64,000 nt of DNA from Pseudomonadota bacterium (GCA_021847345.1 JAJZTW010000001.1:1-64000); one strand, 5' to 3'; numbered from the stretch's first letter, positions 42,000 to 51,814 are shown. Program-made: numbers and translations. Notes: generated from the letters alone by a model not told the origin.

Positions 42000-43181
42000 T
42001 CAGCGCTGCCGCATCAGCTCCGCCAGGCTGGCCGCCAGCTGCTCCAGGCTGACCAGGTTGTGCACGGCCAGCATCGCGTCGCATCCGGCATGCAGCGCGG
42101 CGGCGCCGCGCGCGCTGGGCTGGTAGGCGGCGAATCGCAGCAGCGGGTTGAGCCACAGCACGCGCCGGCTGCGCCTGCGCAGCCAGGCCAGCTCCTGCTG
42201 CAGCTGCTGCGGCTCCCCGGTGTCCAGGCCGTCGCTGATCAACAGGACCAGGCTGCGACGCCCGACCAGGCGCCGGGAGTGCTCACGGCGCAGCGAGGCC
42301 AGGCACTCCCCCAGGCGCGTGCCTCCCGCGAAGTCGGGCACGGCAGCCGACACCGCCGCCAGCATGTCGTCGCTGTCGGGCAGCGCAAACGCCGGGGTCA
42401 GGTCGGTCAGGCTGGTGCCCACGGCGAACACGTCGCGGCGCCGCATGCCCCGGGTGGCCGCGTGCAGGAAGGCCAGCAGCAGGCGCGTGTAGCGCTCCAT
42501 CGAGCCCGACACGTCGACCAGCACCAGCAGCGGCGGTGCCTCGCGCCTGCGCTGCAGACGCGGCAGCTCCATGCACTCGCCACCGCAACGCGCCGCCTGG
42601 CGCAGCACGCGAGGCCAGTCGGCGCGCACGCCGCGCACGCCCGAACGCACGCGTCTCGAAGGCAATCGGGGCAGAGGCAGGGGAATTTCCCGCGCCAGGC
42701 GCTCGAGCAGCCGGTACTCGGAGGCGCCCAGGGCGTTGAAGTCGGCGTGGCGCAACTGGCGCCTGGCGCTGGCCGACATGCAGGCGTCGAACTCGACGGC
42801 CTGCTCCGGCTGGGGGCGCTGGTCGCGTGCACTGCGCGGCGCCGCCAGCGCCTCGCGCACGCGGGGGCGCTGGCGCGGCGGATCGGCCTTGCCCTCGGCA
42901 CTGGGCAGCATCTGCGCCAGCAGCTTGGAGGCCACCGCCGGATCGCGAAAAAAGGTGTCGAACAATTCGCGGAACACGCCGCGGTCGCGCTCGTTTCCCA
43001 CCAGCACGGCTTCCAGCGCCGCCTCCAGGTCGTCGCGGCGCCGCAGGCCCACGGCCTGCATCGCCCTGGCGGCCAGCGCGATGCGCGAGGCATCGACCGA
43101 CAGCCCGGCACGGCGCAGCGCGCGCGCGAAACCGGAGACGTTGCCCAGCAGCTTGCCCTGACGCGCGTCACCCAGCAGCAT
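42000..43181 (-). CDS. coxE: CoxE-like von Willebrand factor A domain protein
   Basis: 393 residues from the ATG at 43181. The C-terminal vWA domain has the MIDAS motif L-V-D-V-S-G-S-M followed by V-G-T-S-L-T-D-L-T and I-S-D-G-L-D-T-G. CoxE works with the AAA+ protein CoxD in maturing the Cu/S or sulfurated Mo centre of CO-dehydrogenase-type enzymes. It is the last gene of the leftward cox run, 23 bp after coxD, and ends 10 bp from the convergent mocA. Confidence 0.85.
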   Translation of the reverse strand: MLLGDARQGKLLGNVSGFARALRRAGLSVDASRIALAARAMQAVGLRRRDDLEAALEAVLVGNERDRGVFRELFDTFFRDPAVASKLLAQMLPSAEGKADPPRQRPRVREALAAPRSARDQRPQPEQAVEFDACMSASARRQLRHADFNALGASEYRLLERLAREIPLPLPRLPSRRVRSGVRGVRADWPRVLRQAARCGGECMELPRLQRRREAPPLLVLVDVSGSMERYTRLLLAFLHAATRGMRRRDVFAVGTSLTDLTPAFALPDSDDMLAAVSAAVPDFAGGTRLGECLASLRREHSRRLVGRRSLVLLISDGLDTGEPQQLQQELAWLRRRSRRVLWLNPLLRFAAYQPSARGAAALHAGCDAMLAVHNLVSLEQLAASLAELMRQR

Positions 43182-43204
43182 ACGTCGGCTCCCGCGCCGG
43201 GACC

Positions 43205-44110
43205 CTACTCGGTCGGCGCCGGCGCCAGCAGCTCGGCGGCCAGGTCGCGGGTCAACGCAGCCACGTCCTCGCGCTGCTTGAACAGGATGCCGGCGGTGTC
43301 GGTGACCACCTCGGGGTCGAGGTTCAGCGTGTCCAGCGCGACCAGCGCGCGCGCCCACTCCACGCTCTCGGCGATTCCCGGCATGCGCTGGAAGCTGCCC
43401 GCGTAGGACGCGCCGCGCACCCGCGACACGAACTCGGCGACCTGGCGCGTGAGCTCGGCAGGCGCCTGCGGAACCTGCGCGCGCACGATGGCCAGCTCGC
43501 GTTCGCGCTCGGGATAGTCCAGCCAGTGGTACAGGCAGCGGCGCTTGACCGCGTCGTTGAGCTCGCGCGTGCGGTTGCTGGTGAGAATGGTCACCGGCGC
43601 CACCTCGGCGCGCACGGTGCCGAGCTCGGGAATGCTCACCTGGTATTCGCCCAGGTACTCGAGCAGGAAGGCCTCGAAGGGCTCGTCGGCGCGGTCGACC
43701 TCGTCGATCAGCAGCACCGCGCCCGGCGCCGGAGCCTGCAAGGCCTGCAGCAGCGGGCGATGGATCAGGTAGCGCTCCTGGTAGACCTCGCGCTCGATCT
43801 GCTCGGCCTGCGCATGCCCCTCGGCGGCGCGCATGTGCAGCAACTGCGCCGAGTAGTTCCACTCGTACAGCGCTTCACGCAGCTCCAGGCCGTCGTAGCA
43901 CTGCAGTCGCAGCAGCTGGCGCGCGAGCACCTCGGCCAGGGCCTTGGCCAGCTCGGTCTTGCCCACTCCCGGCTCGCCTTCCAGCAGCAGCGGGCGCTGC
44001 AGGCGCAGCGCCAGGAACACCGCGGTGGCCAGGCGCCGGTCGGCGTAGTAGCCGCATTGCTGCAACGCGGCGCTGAGTTCGTCGATGCTGTCGGGGTCTG
44101 TCTGGTTCAT
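43205..44110 (-). CDS. coxD: CoxD/MoxR-type AAA+ ATPase
   Basis: 301 residues: Walker A G-E-P-G-V-G-K-T-E, Walker B L-L-I-D-E-V-D-R-A, sensor I T-I-L-T-S-N-R-T-R and the MoxR-like Y-D-G-L-E-L-R-E-A-L-Y-E-W-N-Y. In Oligotropha CoxD is a membrane-bound chaperone needed for assembling the active-site metal cluster of CoxL. It partners with CoxE encoded next to it. Position 76 bp after coxM supports co-transcription. Confidence 0.9.
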   Translation of the reverse strand: MNQTDPDSIDELSAALQQCGYYADRRLATAVFLALRLQRPLLLEGEPGVGKTELAKALAEVLARQLLRLQCYDGLELREALYEWNYSAQLLHMRAAEGHAQAEQIEREVYQERYLIHRPLLQALQAPAPGAVLLIDEVDRADEPFEAFLLEYLGEYQVSIPELGTVRAEVAPVTILTSNRTRELNDAVKRRCLYHWLDYPERERELAIVRAQVPQAPAELTRQVAEFVSRVRGASYAGSFQRMPGIAESVEWARALVALDTLNLDPEVVTDTAGILFKQREDVAALTRDLAAELLAPAPTE

Positions 44111-44186
44111 CGTGAATCCACGAGACGAGACGGCGCGCCGGCCCGGATGCCTCCGGAGCCGGCGCGCCGCGTGCGTGACGCCGTGG

Positions 44187-44978
44187 CTACCCGAGCGCCT
44201 TGGCCACCGCGCGCTGGGCCATCACGCCGATCAGGTTGGCACGGTATTCGGCGCTGGCATGCAGGTCGCTGGCCAGGCCTTCCGGATCGATGGCGACCGA
44301 GGCCGCCGCCTGCGGCGTGAAGCTGGCCGACAGGGCCTTTTCCAGCCCGGCGTGGCGGAACACCCCGCTGCCACCGCCGGTCACCGCCACGCGCACCCCA
44401 TCGTCGCGCTGCGCCACGAACACGCCGATCAGCGCGAAGCGCGACGCCGGCTGGCGGAACTTCATGTAGGCGGCGCGCCGCGGAATGGGAAAGTCGATGG
44501 CGGTGATCAGTTCGCCCTCGTCCAGCGCGGTGGTGAACACGCCGACGAAGAAGTCGTCCGCGGCGATCGTGCGCCTGGTGGTGTGCACCGTGGCGCCCAG
44601 CCCGAGCACGGCGCTGGGATAGCACGCGGCAGGGTCGTTATTGGCCACCGAGCCGCCGAGCGTGCCCATCGCGCGCACCTGGCGGTCGCCGATCTGCGAC
44701 GCCAGGTCGGCCAGCGCGGGAATCGCCTGGCGCACATCGGCGCTGGCCGCCACCTCGGCGTGGCGGGTCATCGCGCCGATGCGCAGGCTGTTGCCCTGGC
44801 GGCTGATGCCGCGCAGGTCGGCGGCGCCGCCCAGGTCGACCAGCGCCTCGGGTTGCGCGATGCGCAGTTTCATCGCGGCCAGCAGGGTCTGGCCGCCGGC
44901 CAGCGGCCGTGCGCCCGCGGCCGCGTGGCGCGCCGCGTCGGCAGCGTTGCTGGCGCGTTCCAGTTGGAAGGCATACAT
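44187..44978 (-). CDS. coxM: CO-dehydrogenase-like medium (FAD) subunit CoxM
   Basis: 263 residues with the FAD-binding signatures of the molybdenum-hydroxylase medium chain: A-G-G-Q-T-L-L-A-A-M-K and T-L-G-G-S-V-A-N-N-D-P-A-A-C-Y-P. It takes electrons from CoxS clusters to the respiratory chain. It starts 13 bp after coxL; the S-L-M order is characteristic of form II clusters. Confidence 0.92.
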   Translation of the reverse strand: MYAFQLERASNAADAARHAAAGARPLAGGQTLLAAMKLRIAQPEALVDLGGAADLRGISRQGNSLRIGAMTRHAEVAASADVRQAIPALADLASQIGDRQVRAMGTLGGSVANNDPAACYPSAVLGLGATVHTTRRTIAADDFFVGVFTTALDEGELITAIDFPIPRRAAYMKFRQPASRFALIGVFVAQRDDGVRVAVTGGGSGVFRHAGLEKALSASFTPQAAASVAIDPEGLASDLHASAEYRANLIGVMAQRAVAKALG

Positions 44979-44991
44979 GGTGTCGGTCTCC

Positions 44992-47376
44992 TCAGGCTTG
45001 GGCGCGGCGAATGGTCTGCCACACGCGCATCGGCGTGGCGGGCATGTCGAAGTCCTTCACCCCGAGCGGGGCGAGGGCGTCGAGCACGGCGTTGATCACC
45101 GCCGGCGGCGAGCCGATGGCACCGGCCTCGCCACATCCCTTGGTGCCCAGCGGGTTGTGCAGGCACGGGGTGCAGATGGTGTCGAGCTTCGGGGTCGGAA
45201 GGTCGTCCGCGCGCGGCATCGCGTAGTCGCTGAACGACGCGGTGAGCAGCTGGCCGCTGTCGGGGTCGTACACGCACTGCTCGAGCAGCGCCTGGCCCAC
45301 GCCCTGCGCGATGCCGCCGTGCACCTGGCCCTCGACGATCATCGGGTTGATGATGGTGCCGAAGTCGTCGACCGCGGTGAAACGGTCGACCCGCGTGACC
45401 CCGGTGGCGGGATCGATCTCCACCTCGCAGATATAGGTGCCCGCCGGGTAGGTGAAGTTGGTCGGGTCGTAGAACGCAGTCTCGTTCAGGCCCGGCTCCA
45501 GCTTGTCCAGCGGATAGTTGTGCGGCACGTAGGCGGTCAGCGCCACCTGCGCGAAGGGAATCGACTTGTCGGTACCCTTGACCGTGAAGTTGCCGCCGCT
45601 GAACTCGATGTCGGCGTCGCTCGCCTCGAGCAGGTGCGCGGCGATCTTCTTGGCCTTGGTCTCGATCTTGTCCAGCGCACGCATGATCGCCGCGCCGCCC
45701 ACGCTGATCGAGCGCGAGCCGTAGGTTCCCATGCCGAAGGGAATGCGCCCGGTGTCGCCGTGCACCACGTCGACGTTCTCCACGGGGATTCCCAGGCGCG
45801 CGGCCACGACCTGCGCGAAGGTCGTCTCGTGGCCCTGGCCGTGGCTGTGCGAGCCGGTGAACACGGTCACGCTGCCGGTCGGATGCACCCGCACCTCGCC
45901 GCACTCGAACAGCCCGGCGCGCGCGCCCAGGGCGCCCGCGATGTTGCTCGGCGCAAGCCCGCAGGCCTCGATGTAGCTGGAGTAGCCGATGCCGCGCAGC
46001 AGCCCCTTGGCCTTGCTGGCCTCGCGTCGCGCGGCGAAGCCGGCGACGTCGGCCAGTTCCTGCGCGCGGCTCAGGCAACCCAGGTAGTCGCCGGTGTCGT
46101 ACTGCAAGGCCACCGGGGTCTGGTAGGGCCACTTGTCGATGAAATTGCGCCGGCGGATCTCGTCCTGGCCCAGTCCGAGCTCCCAGCCGCAACGCGACAC
46201 CAGGCGCTCGACCAGGTAGGTCGCTTCCGGGCGCCCGGCACCGCGGTAGGCGTCGACCGGGGCGGTGTTGGTGAACCAGGCGTCGACCTCGACGTAGATC
46301 TGCGGGGTCTTGTACTGCCCTGCCAGCAGCGTGCCGTACAGAATGGTCGGCACCGCGGTGGCGAAGGTCGACAGGTAGGCGCCCAGCGCGGCGTGGGTGT
46401 GCACGCGCATGGCCAGGAAGTGCCCCTGCGAATCCATCGCCATCTCGGCGTGACTGACATGGTCGCGCCCGTGGGCGTCGCTCAGGAACGCCTCGGTACG
46501 GTCGGCCGTCCACTTGATCGGGCGCCCACCGAGCTTCTTGGATGCCCAGGTCAGCGCCACATCCTCGGCGTACAGGTAAATCTTGGAGCCGAAACCCCCA
46601 CCCACGTCCGGGGCGATCACGCGCACCTTGTGCTCGGGCAGTCCCATGACGAAGGCCGTCATCAGCAGGCGCTCGACGTGCGGGTTCTGGTTGGCCACGT
46701 ACAGCGTGTACTCGTCGGACGCGCGGTTGTAGCTGCCGATGGCCGAGCGCGGCTCGATGGCGTTGGGCACCAGCCGGTTGTTGACCAGGTCGAGCCGGGT
46801 CACGTGCGCGGCCGACGCGAACGCCGCGTCCACCGCCGCCTTGTCGCCCAGCGCCCACTTGTAGCAATGGTTGTCCGGGGCCTCGTCGTGCAGCGCCACG
46901 CCCTTGCCGGCCGCGGCGTCGGCCACCGCCGTCACCACGGGCAGCTCCTCGTAGTCGACCTCCACCATCTCGGCCGCGTTGCGCGCGTGCTCGAGGGTGT
47001 CGGCCACCACCATCGCCACGTGGTCGCCCACGTAGCGCACCTTGCCCACCGCCAGGATCGGGTGCGCGGGCTCCTTCATCGGGGTGCCGTCGGTGCTGGT
47101 GATCAGCCAGCCGCACGGCAGGCCGCCGATCTTGTCGGCGGCCACGTCGGCGCCGGTGAACACGCCGACCACGCCGGGCGCGCCGCGCGCGGCATCGGTG
47201 TTGATGGAACGGATCACGGCATGCCCGTACGGCGAGCGCACGAACACCGCGCTGAGCTGGCCGTCGAGCTTGATGTCATCGGTGTACTGCCCGCCCCCGG
47301 TCAGAAAGCGGTAGTCCTCCTTGCGGCGGACGGCCTCTCCGATGTGAGGCAGCTTGGCGAAATCGGATGCGCCCAT
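44992..47376 (-). CDS. coxL: Form II CO-dehydrogenase-like large (molybdenum) subunit CoxL
   Basis: 794 residues of the xanthine-oxidase family. The active-site loop reads A-Y-R-G-A-G-R at 376-382, the form II signature; true CO oxidisers of form I have A-Y-x-C-S-F-R with the Cu-binding Cys. The base-catalyst Glu is kept in G-C-G-E-A-G-A. It uses molybdopterin cytosine dinucleotide. Form II enzymes are often annotated as CO dehydrogenases, but their physiological substrate is disputed; other aldehyde-, purine- or aromatic-type hydroxylations are possible. It forms a complex with CoxS and CoxM and is matured by CoxD/E. Confidence 0.92.
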   Translation of the reverse strand: MGASDFAKLPHIGEAVRRKEDYRFLTGGGQYTDDIKLDGQLSAVFVRSPYGHAVIRSINTDAARGAPGVVGVFTGADVAADKIGGLPCGWLITSTDGTPMKEPAHPILAVGKVRYVGDHVAMVVADTLEHARNAAEMVEVDYEELPVVTAVADAAAGKGVALHDEAPDNHCYKWALGDKAAVDAAFASAAHVTRLDLVNNRLVPNAIEPRSAIGSYNRASDEYTLYVANQNPHVERLLMTAFVMGLPEHKVRVIAPDVGGGFGSKIYLYAEDVALTWASKKLGGRPIKWTADRTEAFLSDAHGRDHVSHAEMAMDSQGHFLAMRVHTHAALGAYLSTFATAVPTILYGTLLAGQYKTPQIYVEVDAWFTNTAPVDAYRGAGRPEATYLVERLVSRCGWELGLGQDEIRRRNFIDKWPYQTPVALQYDTGDYLGCLSRAQELADVAGFAARREASKAKGLLRGIGYSSYIEACGLAPSNIAGALGARAGLFECGEVRVHPTGSVTVFTGSHSHGQGHETTFAQVVAARLGIPVENVDVVHGDTGRIPFGMGTYGSRSISVGGAAIMRALDKIETKAKKIAAHLLEASDADIEFSGGNFTVKGTDKSIPFAQVALTAYVPHNYPLDKLEPGLNETAFYDPTNFTYPAGTYICEVEIDPATGVTRVDRFTAVDDFGTIINPMIVEGQVHGGIAQGVGQALLEQCVYDPDSGQLLTASFSDYAMPRADDLPTPKLDTICTPCLHNPLGTKGCGEAGAIGSPPAVINAVLDALAPLGVKDFDMPATPMRVWQTIRRAQA

Positions 47377-47421
47377 GTCGAGTCTCCTCAGGTATTTGGG
47401 GTTTGCGAGTGCGGCCCGGGT

Positions 47422-47892
47422 TCAGGAACCGGCCATCGACTCGCGGCCCTTCTGCACGGCCTTGACGATGTTGTGATAACCCGTGCAGCGGCACAGGTTG
47501 CCTTCGAGCAGTTCGCGGATCTCGGCTTCGCTGGCCTTGGGGTGCTTGTTGCACAGGTCGACGGAGCTCATGACCATGCCGGGAGTGCAGAAGCCGCACT
47601 GCAGGCCGTGACACTCCTTGAACGCCGCCTGCATCGGGTGCAGCGTGCCGTCGGCGGCGGCCAGACCCTCGATGGTCGTGATCTCGGCGCCTTCGGCCTG
47701 CGCTGCCAGCATGTTGCAGGACTTCACGGCGTTGCCGTTCATCAGCACGGTGCAGGCACCGCATTGCGCGGTGTCGCAGCCGACATGGGTGCCGGTCAGT
47801 CGCAGGTGCTCGCGCAGCGCCTGCACCAGCAGGGTGTTGGGGGCAACGTCGACCGACGCCCGGCGCCCGTTGACGGTGAACGTGACTTGCAT
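47422..47892 (-). CDS. coxS: CO-dehydrogenase-like small (2Fe-2S) subunit CoxS
   Basis: 156 residues from the ATG at 47892, preceded by AGGAGA. The plant-type [2Fe-2S] motif is C-D-T-A-Q-C-G-A-C, with a further Cys in K-S-C-N-M. The second, four-helix cluster uses C-G-F-C-T-P-G and C-R-C-T-G-Y. It is the first gene of coxS-L-M-D-E, so the operon promoter lies in the 275 bp up to the divergent regulator at 48168. Confidence 0.92.
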   Translation of the reverse strand: MQVTFTVNGRRASVDVAPNTLLVQALREHLRLTGTHVGCDTAQCGACTVLMNGNAVKSCNMLAAQAEGAEITTIEGLAAADGTLHPMQAAFKECHGLQCGFCTPGMVMSSVDLCNKHPKASEAEIRELLEGNLCRCTGYHNIVKAVQKGRESMAGS

Positions 47893-48036
47893 CGCGGGTC
47901 TCCTCTTTCGTGTGGATCGCCGGGCACGCACCCGACGCGCAAGCTGTGATGCTGCTGCCCGGCCATTGTTGGAGCCGCCGCCGCGCACCTCAAGACATGC
48001 CGTTCAGGGAAAACACCGAGTTTGAACACGCACCCC

Positions 48037-48048
48037 GAGAAATTTCTC
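48037..48048. promoter_or_regulatory. 12-bp perfect palindrome between coxS and its divergent regulator
   Basis: GAGAAATTTCTC in an AT-rich stretch of the coxS-regulator intergenic region, 145 bp from the coxS start and 120 bp from the regulator start. It is a good candidate binding site for the Fis-type HTH regulator encoded at 48168. Confidence 0.5.
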
Positions 48049-48167
48049 AAAATAGAACAATGGCACTTCGACGCATGGCGGAGGAAGCCACCTGTAACAC
48101 GCCATGCGGCAGGCACGCCGCCCAACCGAGAACTCGGGTACCCTGTCCGTTCCAGGAGAACGCCCCC

Positions 48168-49337
48168 ATGCCCGCTGCGCCCGCACTGCCCCCGGAAAAC
48201 CGGCTGCAAAGCATCGCCCACGCGCGTCGCATGGTCATCGGCGAAGGCCTGGAACTGCCGCCCGCCGTGCTGGGCGCGCAGCGCGACTGGATCGAGCGCT
48301 CGTGGCGCCGCTGCCTGCAGCGCGGCCGGCGCCCGGAGGAGCGCGTGGAGTTCGACTCGGTTCCGCTGGGGGCGAAGCGGGCCAGCCAGGAGCGCAACCA
48401 CGAACTGCTCAGCGCGGCCGCCCCGCTGCTCGACGAACTGGCGCGGGCGATCGCACGCACCCGCTACTTCGCCATCCTCACCGACGCCCAGGGCATGGTG
48501 ATCGACGTGCGTGGCGCGATGGACCCGTCGGACCGTCGCGTGCGCTGCATCGCGCGTGTCGGTGTCGACCTGTCCGAGGCCAGCATCGGCACCAGCGCGA
48601 TCAGCGCCGCGCTCAGCGAGCTGCACCCGGTCTGGCTGCATCGAGGGGAGCATTTCTACCGCGACACGTCGATCTACAGCTGCGCAGGCGCCCCGCTGTT
48701 CGGCCCCGACGGCCAATGCCTGGGCATGCTCGACCTGACGGGCATCGAGACCGTCGAGCGCCCCGAGCTGACCGACCTCGCGGCGCAGGCGGCGCGGCGC
48801 ATCGAGAACGCGCTGGTGCTGCGCGGCAAGCATGCGCTGGTGCTGCGCATGAACTGGCCCGGACACGAGCTCGGCGGCGACTCCGACGCCCTGCTCGGCC
48901 TCGATGCAGACGCCTGGATCTGCGCGGCCAACCGCGCCGCGCGCGCGCTGGTGCCCCAGCTCGCCAGCGTCGGCTCGCGGGTGCACGCCAGCGAGGTGTT
49001 CGCGGTGGCGCCGCAGCGCCTGTTCGAGCACGCACGCGCCTGCGAGCTGCTCGACACGGGGCCCATGGAGCTGCCCCTGTGGTCGGGCCTGCTCATGCAG
49101 CTGCGCTGCCGGCGCGCCGGCAGCGACGGCCGCGCGCCGCTGGCCGCGGCACGCAACCGCATGTCGCTGCAGCAGCTCGAGGACGCGCTGGTACGACAGG
49201 CGGTGGACGCCGCCCGCGGCAACGTGGCCGAGGCCGCGCGCGCGCTGGGAGTGAGCCGCGCCACCGTGTACCGCAAGCTGGGCGGCACCCAGACTCGCCG
49301 CGGACGGCCACGCAAGGCAACGCAAGACCCGTCCTGA
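48168..49337 (+). CDS. GAF - Fis-type HTH regulator without AAA+ domain (AcoR-like), probable cox regulator
   Basis: 389 residues from the ATG at 48168 (CAGGAGAACG upstream). An AcoR-like N-terminal region (W-I-E-R-S-W-R-R-C-L-Q-R-G), a GAF domain (about 80-235, with D-L-S-E-A-S-I-G-T-S-A-I) and a C-terminal Fis-type HTH (A-A-R-G-N-V-A-E-A-A-R-A-L-G-V-S-R-A-T-V-Y-R-K-L-G-G) are present. The whole AAA+ module seen in the activator at 24234, including G-A-F-T-G-A, is missing, so it cannot act as a standard sigma-54 activator. Divergence from coxSLMDE suggests it controls that operon through sigma-70 promoters. Confidence 0.82.
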   Translation: MPAAPALPPENRLQSIAHARRMVIGEGLELPPAVLGAQRDWIERSWRRCLQRGRRPEERVEFDSVPLGAKRASQERNHELLSAAAPLLDELARAIARTRYFAILTDAQGMVIDVRGAMDPSDRRVRCIARVGVDLSEASIGTSAISAALSELHPVWLHRGEHFYRDTSIYSCAGAPLFGPDGQCLGMLDLTGIETVERPELTDLAAQAARRIENALVLRGKHALVLRMNWPGHELGGDSDALLGLDADAWICAANRAARALVPQLASVGSRVHASEVFAVAPQRLFEHARACELLDTGPMELPLWSGLLMQLRCRRAGSDGRAPLAAARNRMSLQQLEDALVRQAVDAARGNVAEAARALGVSRATVYRKLGGTQTRRGRPRKATQDPS

Positions 49338-49355
49338 GGACTGCTGCCGGCGCGC

Positions 49356-51725
49356 TCAGGCCAGCCCGAGGCGCGCGAATACCAGCAGCTTGGCCTGGTC
49401 CAGCAGCAGCGCGAACAGCGACACGACCCCGATCAGCGTGACGACGAGCTGCCAGGGCACCGCGGCCATCAGCGTGCCGCTCAGCGCGAGCAGGCACACC
49501 ACCAGCACGTCGGCGAGGCTGACCGCGACCAGCAGGCGGCCGGGGGCGAAGCGCCCGAGGCGCCCGTCGTCGCGCAGCACGTACACGTTGGCCTGCGTGC
49601 CCAGCACCAGCAGCAGGAACACCATGGTCTGCATCTGCGCGGCGTCCAGCGCAAAGTGCGCGCGGCTCCAGAAATACAGCAGCAGCGACATGCCCAGGGA
49701 CAGCACGGACAGCATCGCGCAGGCCCCCACCAGCTGAGCGGCCCGCCAGCGCTGCGGGCGCGCGACCGGGCGCACGCGGTCGACGGCGAGGCTCATGGTG
49801 ACGAAGTCGTTGGCGAACAGCAGCAGCACGATCAGGCGCGAGGAAATCACGAAGCCACCGGTCAGCCACAGCCCGAGGGTGAGGAACACGACGATCTCGA
49901 GGGTCTTCACGACCTTGTTCAGCAGGTAGGTCAGCATGCGGCGATGCACCTCGCGCCCGACCCCGACCACCGCCAGCACGCCGGCAAGGCCGGGGTCGGT
50001 CAACACGACGCCGGCGGCCGCCTTGGCGACGTCGGTGGCGCTGGCCACCGCGATTCCCAGCTCGGCCTGGCGCAGCGCCGGGGCGTCGTTGACACCGTCG
50101 CCGGTCATGCCGGTGACGTGGCCTGCGTCCTGCAGCGCGCGCACGATGGCATGCTTGTCCTGCGGCAGCACGCGGGCGTAGATGTCGCAACGCTCCGGGT
50201 GCCGCAACTCGGCCTCGGAGGCCGCGCACACGCGCGAACCCAGGCCCAGGCGCGCACCGATGGCGCGCGCCGTCTCCAGCGCGTCGCCCGTGGCCATGCA
50301 CACGCGTACCCCCAGCGCACGCAGCCGGCCGATCAACTCGGCAGCGTCGTCGCGCGGCGGGTCGGCCAGCCCGAGCAGGCCGACCAGGCGCATGTCGCCC
50401 GACGCACCTGCGCCCACCGCGAGCACGCGCGCACCGTCGGCGGCGAGCTCACGCTCGACGCGCGCCACCAGCTCGCGCTGCACCGCGTCGGCGCCGCAGC
50501 GCTGCAGCACGGCGCCGCTGGCGCCTTTCATGGCGTGCCGCTCGATGCCGTCGACCTGGTAGACACCTTCGCTGAAGCGGGTTGCCGGGTCGAAGGGCTG
50601 GAAGGCATCGCGCAGCGGAAGCGGCGCGGCGTCACGCCCGCGCCAGGCCTCGAGGATGGCCAGGTCCAGCGGATCCTGCGATGCGTCGTCGCTGGCCAGC
50701 GCGGCAGCGCGCAGCAAGGCGGCCTCGTCGGCATCCCCCAGCGGGCGCAGCGCGGCCAGGCTCAGCGCATTGCGGGTCAGGGTTCCGGTCTTGTCGGACA
50801 CCAGCGTGTCCATCGCCGCCGCCTCCTCCACCGCTGGCAGATGCGTCACCAGGACCCCGCGGCCTGCAAGCTGCACGGCGGCGACCGCGGTGGCCAGCGT
50901 GTAGGTCGCCGGCAGCGCCACCGGCACCGACGCGACCAGCAGCAGCAACGCGAATACCGCGGTATCGACCAGCGAAAGCCCGTGCACCAGCGCATACAGC
51001 ACCACCAGCAGCACCAGCAGCAGGTCGAAGACGACCAGGCGCTCGACGATGGACAGGATGGTGCGCTGCATGTGGCTGGGCGCGCTGGCGCTGCGCACCA
51101 GCTCCGCGGTGCGCCCGAAGCGGGTCGCCGCCCCGGTCGCCCCGACCTCGCCGCTGGCTTCGCCCTGGCGCACCACGGAGCCCGTGTACGCGAACGCTCC
51201 CGGGCCGGCCTCCACCGGCAGGGACTCTCCCGTCAGCGCCGACTGGTCCAGCGCCAGCACGCCGTCGAACAGCAACAGGTCGGCGGGGACGATGTCGCCC
51301 GAGCGCACATGCACGATGTCGCCGGGAACCAGTTGCGCCGCCGGCAGGCGCGACCAGCGGCCGTCGCGCAGCACCCGCGCCTGCACCTGCAGCTGGCGGC
51401 GCAACAGCGCCAGCGCGTCCTGCGCCCGCCCCTCCTGCAAGAAGGCCACGACGGCGTTGAATCCCAGCAGGAACAGGATCACCAGGGCTTCCTGTTCCCG
51501 GTGCAGCAGCAGTTGCAGCGCGATCACCGCCTCGAGCATCCACGGCACGGGCCCCCACAGCTTGAGCAGCAGGCGGCGCCACCAGGCCGGCGGCCGGTCC
51601 TCGATGGCATTGGCGCCGAAGCGCTGCGCGCGCCGCGCGGCCTCGGCCATGGAAAGCCCACGCTGGCGGTCGGTTGCGGGCAGCGTCGGCGAGTCGACTG
51701 GTGCACCCGGGGGGGTCGGGGACAT
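49356..51725 (-). CDS. P3A-type plasma-membrane proton-efflux P-type ATPase
   Basis: 789 residues from the ATG at 51725. Actuator motif A-L-T-G-E-S-L-P-V; phosphorylation motif D-K-T-G-T-L-T with the aspartyl residue at D311; hinge G-D-G-V-N-D-A-P-A-L. The sixth-helix stretch L-L-F-A-N-D-F-V-T-M-S resembles the N-D pair used for proton transport in plant and fungal H+-ATPases; no Cys-Pro-Cys (heavy metal) or K+ pump features are seen. It should pump protons outward using ATP, useful for acid tolerance or energising symport. The regulatory C-terminal tail of plant pumps is absent. Transcribed alone. Confidence 0.85.
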   Translation of the reverse strand: MSPTPPGAPVDSPTLPATDRQRGLSMAEAARRAQRFGANAIEDRPPAWWRRLLLKLWGPVPWMLEAVIALQLLLHREQEALVILFLLGFNAVVAFLQEGRAQDALALLRRQLQVQARVLRDGRWSRLPAAQLVPGDIVHVRSGDIVPADLLLFDGVLALDQSALTGESLPVEAGPGAFAYTGSVVRQGEASGEVGATGAATRFGRTAELVRSASAPSHMQRTILSIVERLVVFDLLLVLLVVLYALVHGLSLVDTAVFALLLLVASVPVALPATYTLATAVAAVQLAGRGVLVTHLPAVEEAAAMDTLVSDKTGTLTRNALSLAALRPLGDADEAALLRAAALASDDASQDPLDLAILEAWRGRDAAPLPLRDAFQPFDPATRFSEGVYQVDGIERHAMKGASGAVLQRCGADAVQRELVARVERELAADGARVLAVGAGASGDMRLVGLLGLADPPRDDAAELIGRLRALGVRVCMATGDALETARAIGARLGLGSRVCAASEAELRHPERCDIYARVLPQDKHAIVRALQDAGHVTGMTGDGVNDAPALRQAELGIAVASATDVAKAAAGVVLTDPGLAGVLAVVGVGREVHRRMLTYLLNKVVKTLEIVVFLTLGLWLTGGFVISSRLIVLLLFANDFVTMSLAVDRVRPVARPQRWRAAQLVGACAMLSVLSLGMSLLLYFWSRAHFALDAAQMQTMVFLLLVLGTQANVYVLRDDGRLGRFAPGRLLVAVSLADVLVVCLLALSGTLMAAVPWQLVVTLIGVVSLFALLLDQAKLLVFARLGLA

Positions 51726-51814
51726 GGCTACGATACGTGGCAGGATCTGAGCGCCCCCAGGGCCGGGCTGCGCCCAGCCCGTTCCACCTCGCAGCTTGCA
51801 GGCTGCTCGGATTC

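Noticed and set aside
44641-47949. 1102-codon plus-strand frame opposite coxL/coxS
   Set aside because: A mirror frame produced by high GC codon bias; no motif, and the opposite strand encodes well-defined CoxL, CoxM and CoxS.
47893-47990. TGGC-N-GC arrangement upstream of coxS as a sigma-54 promoter
   Set aside because: Only the GG and GC pairs fit; the TTGC half is wrong and the divergent regulator lacks a sigma-54-activating AAA+ domain.
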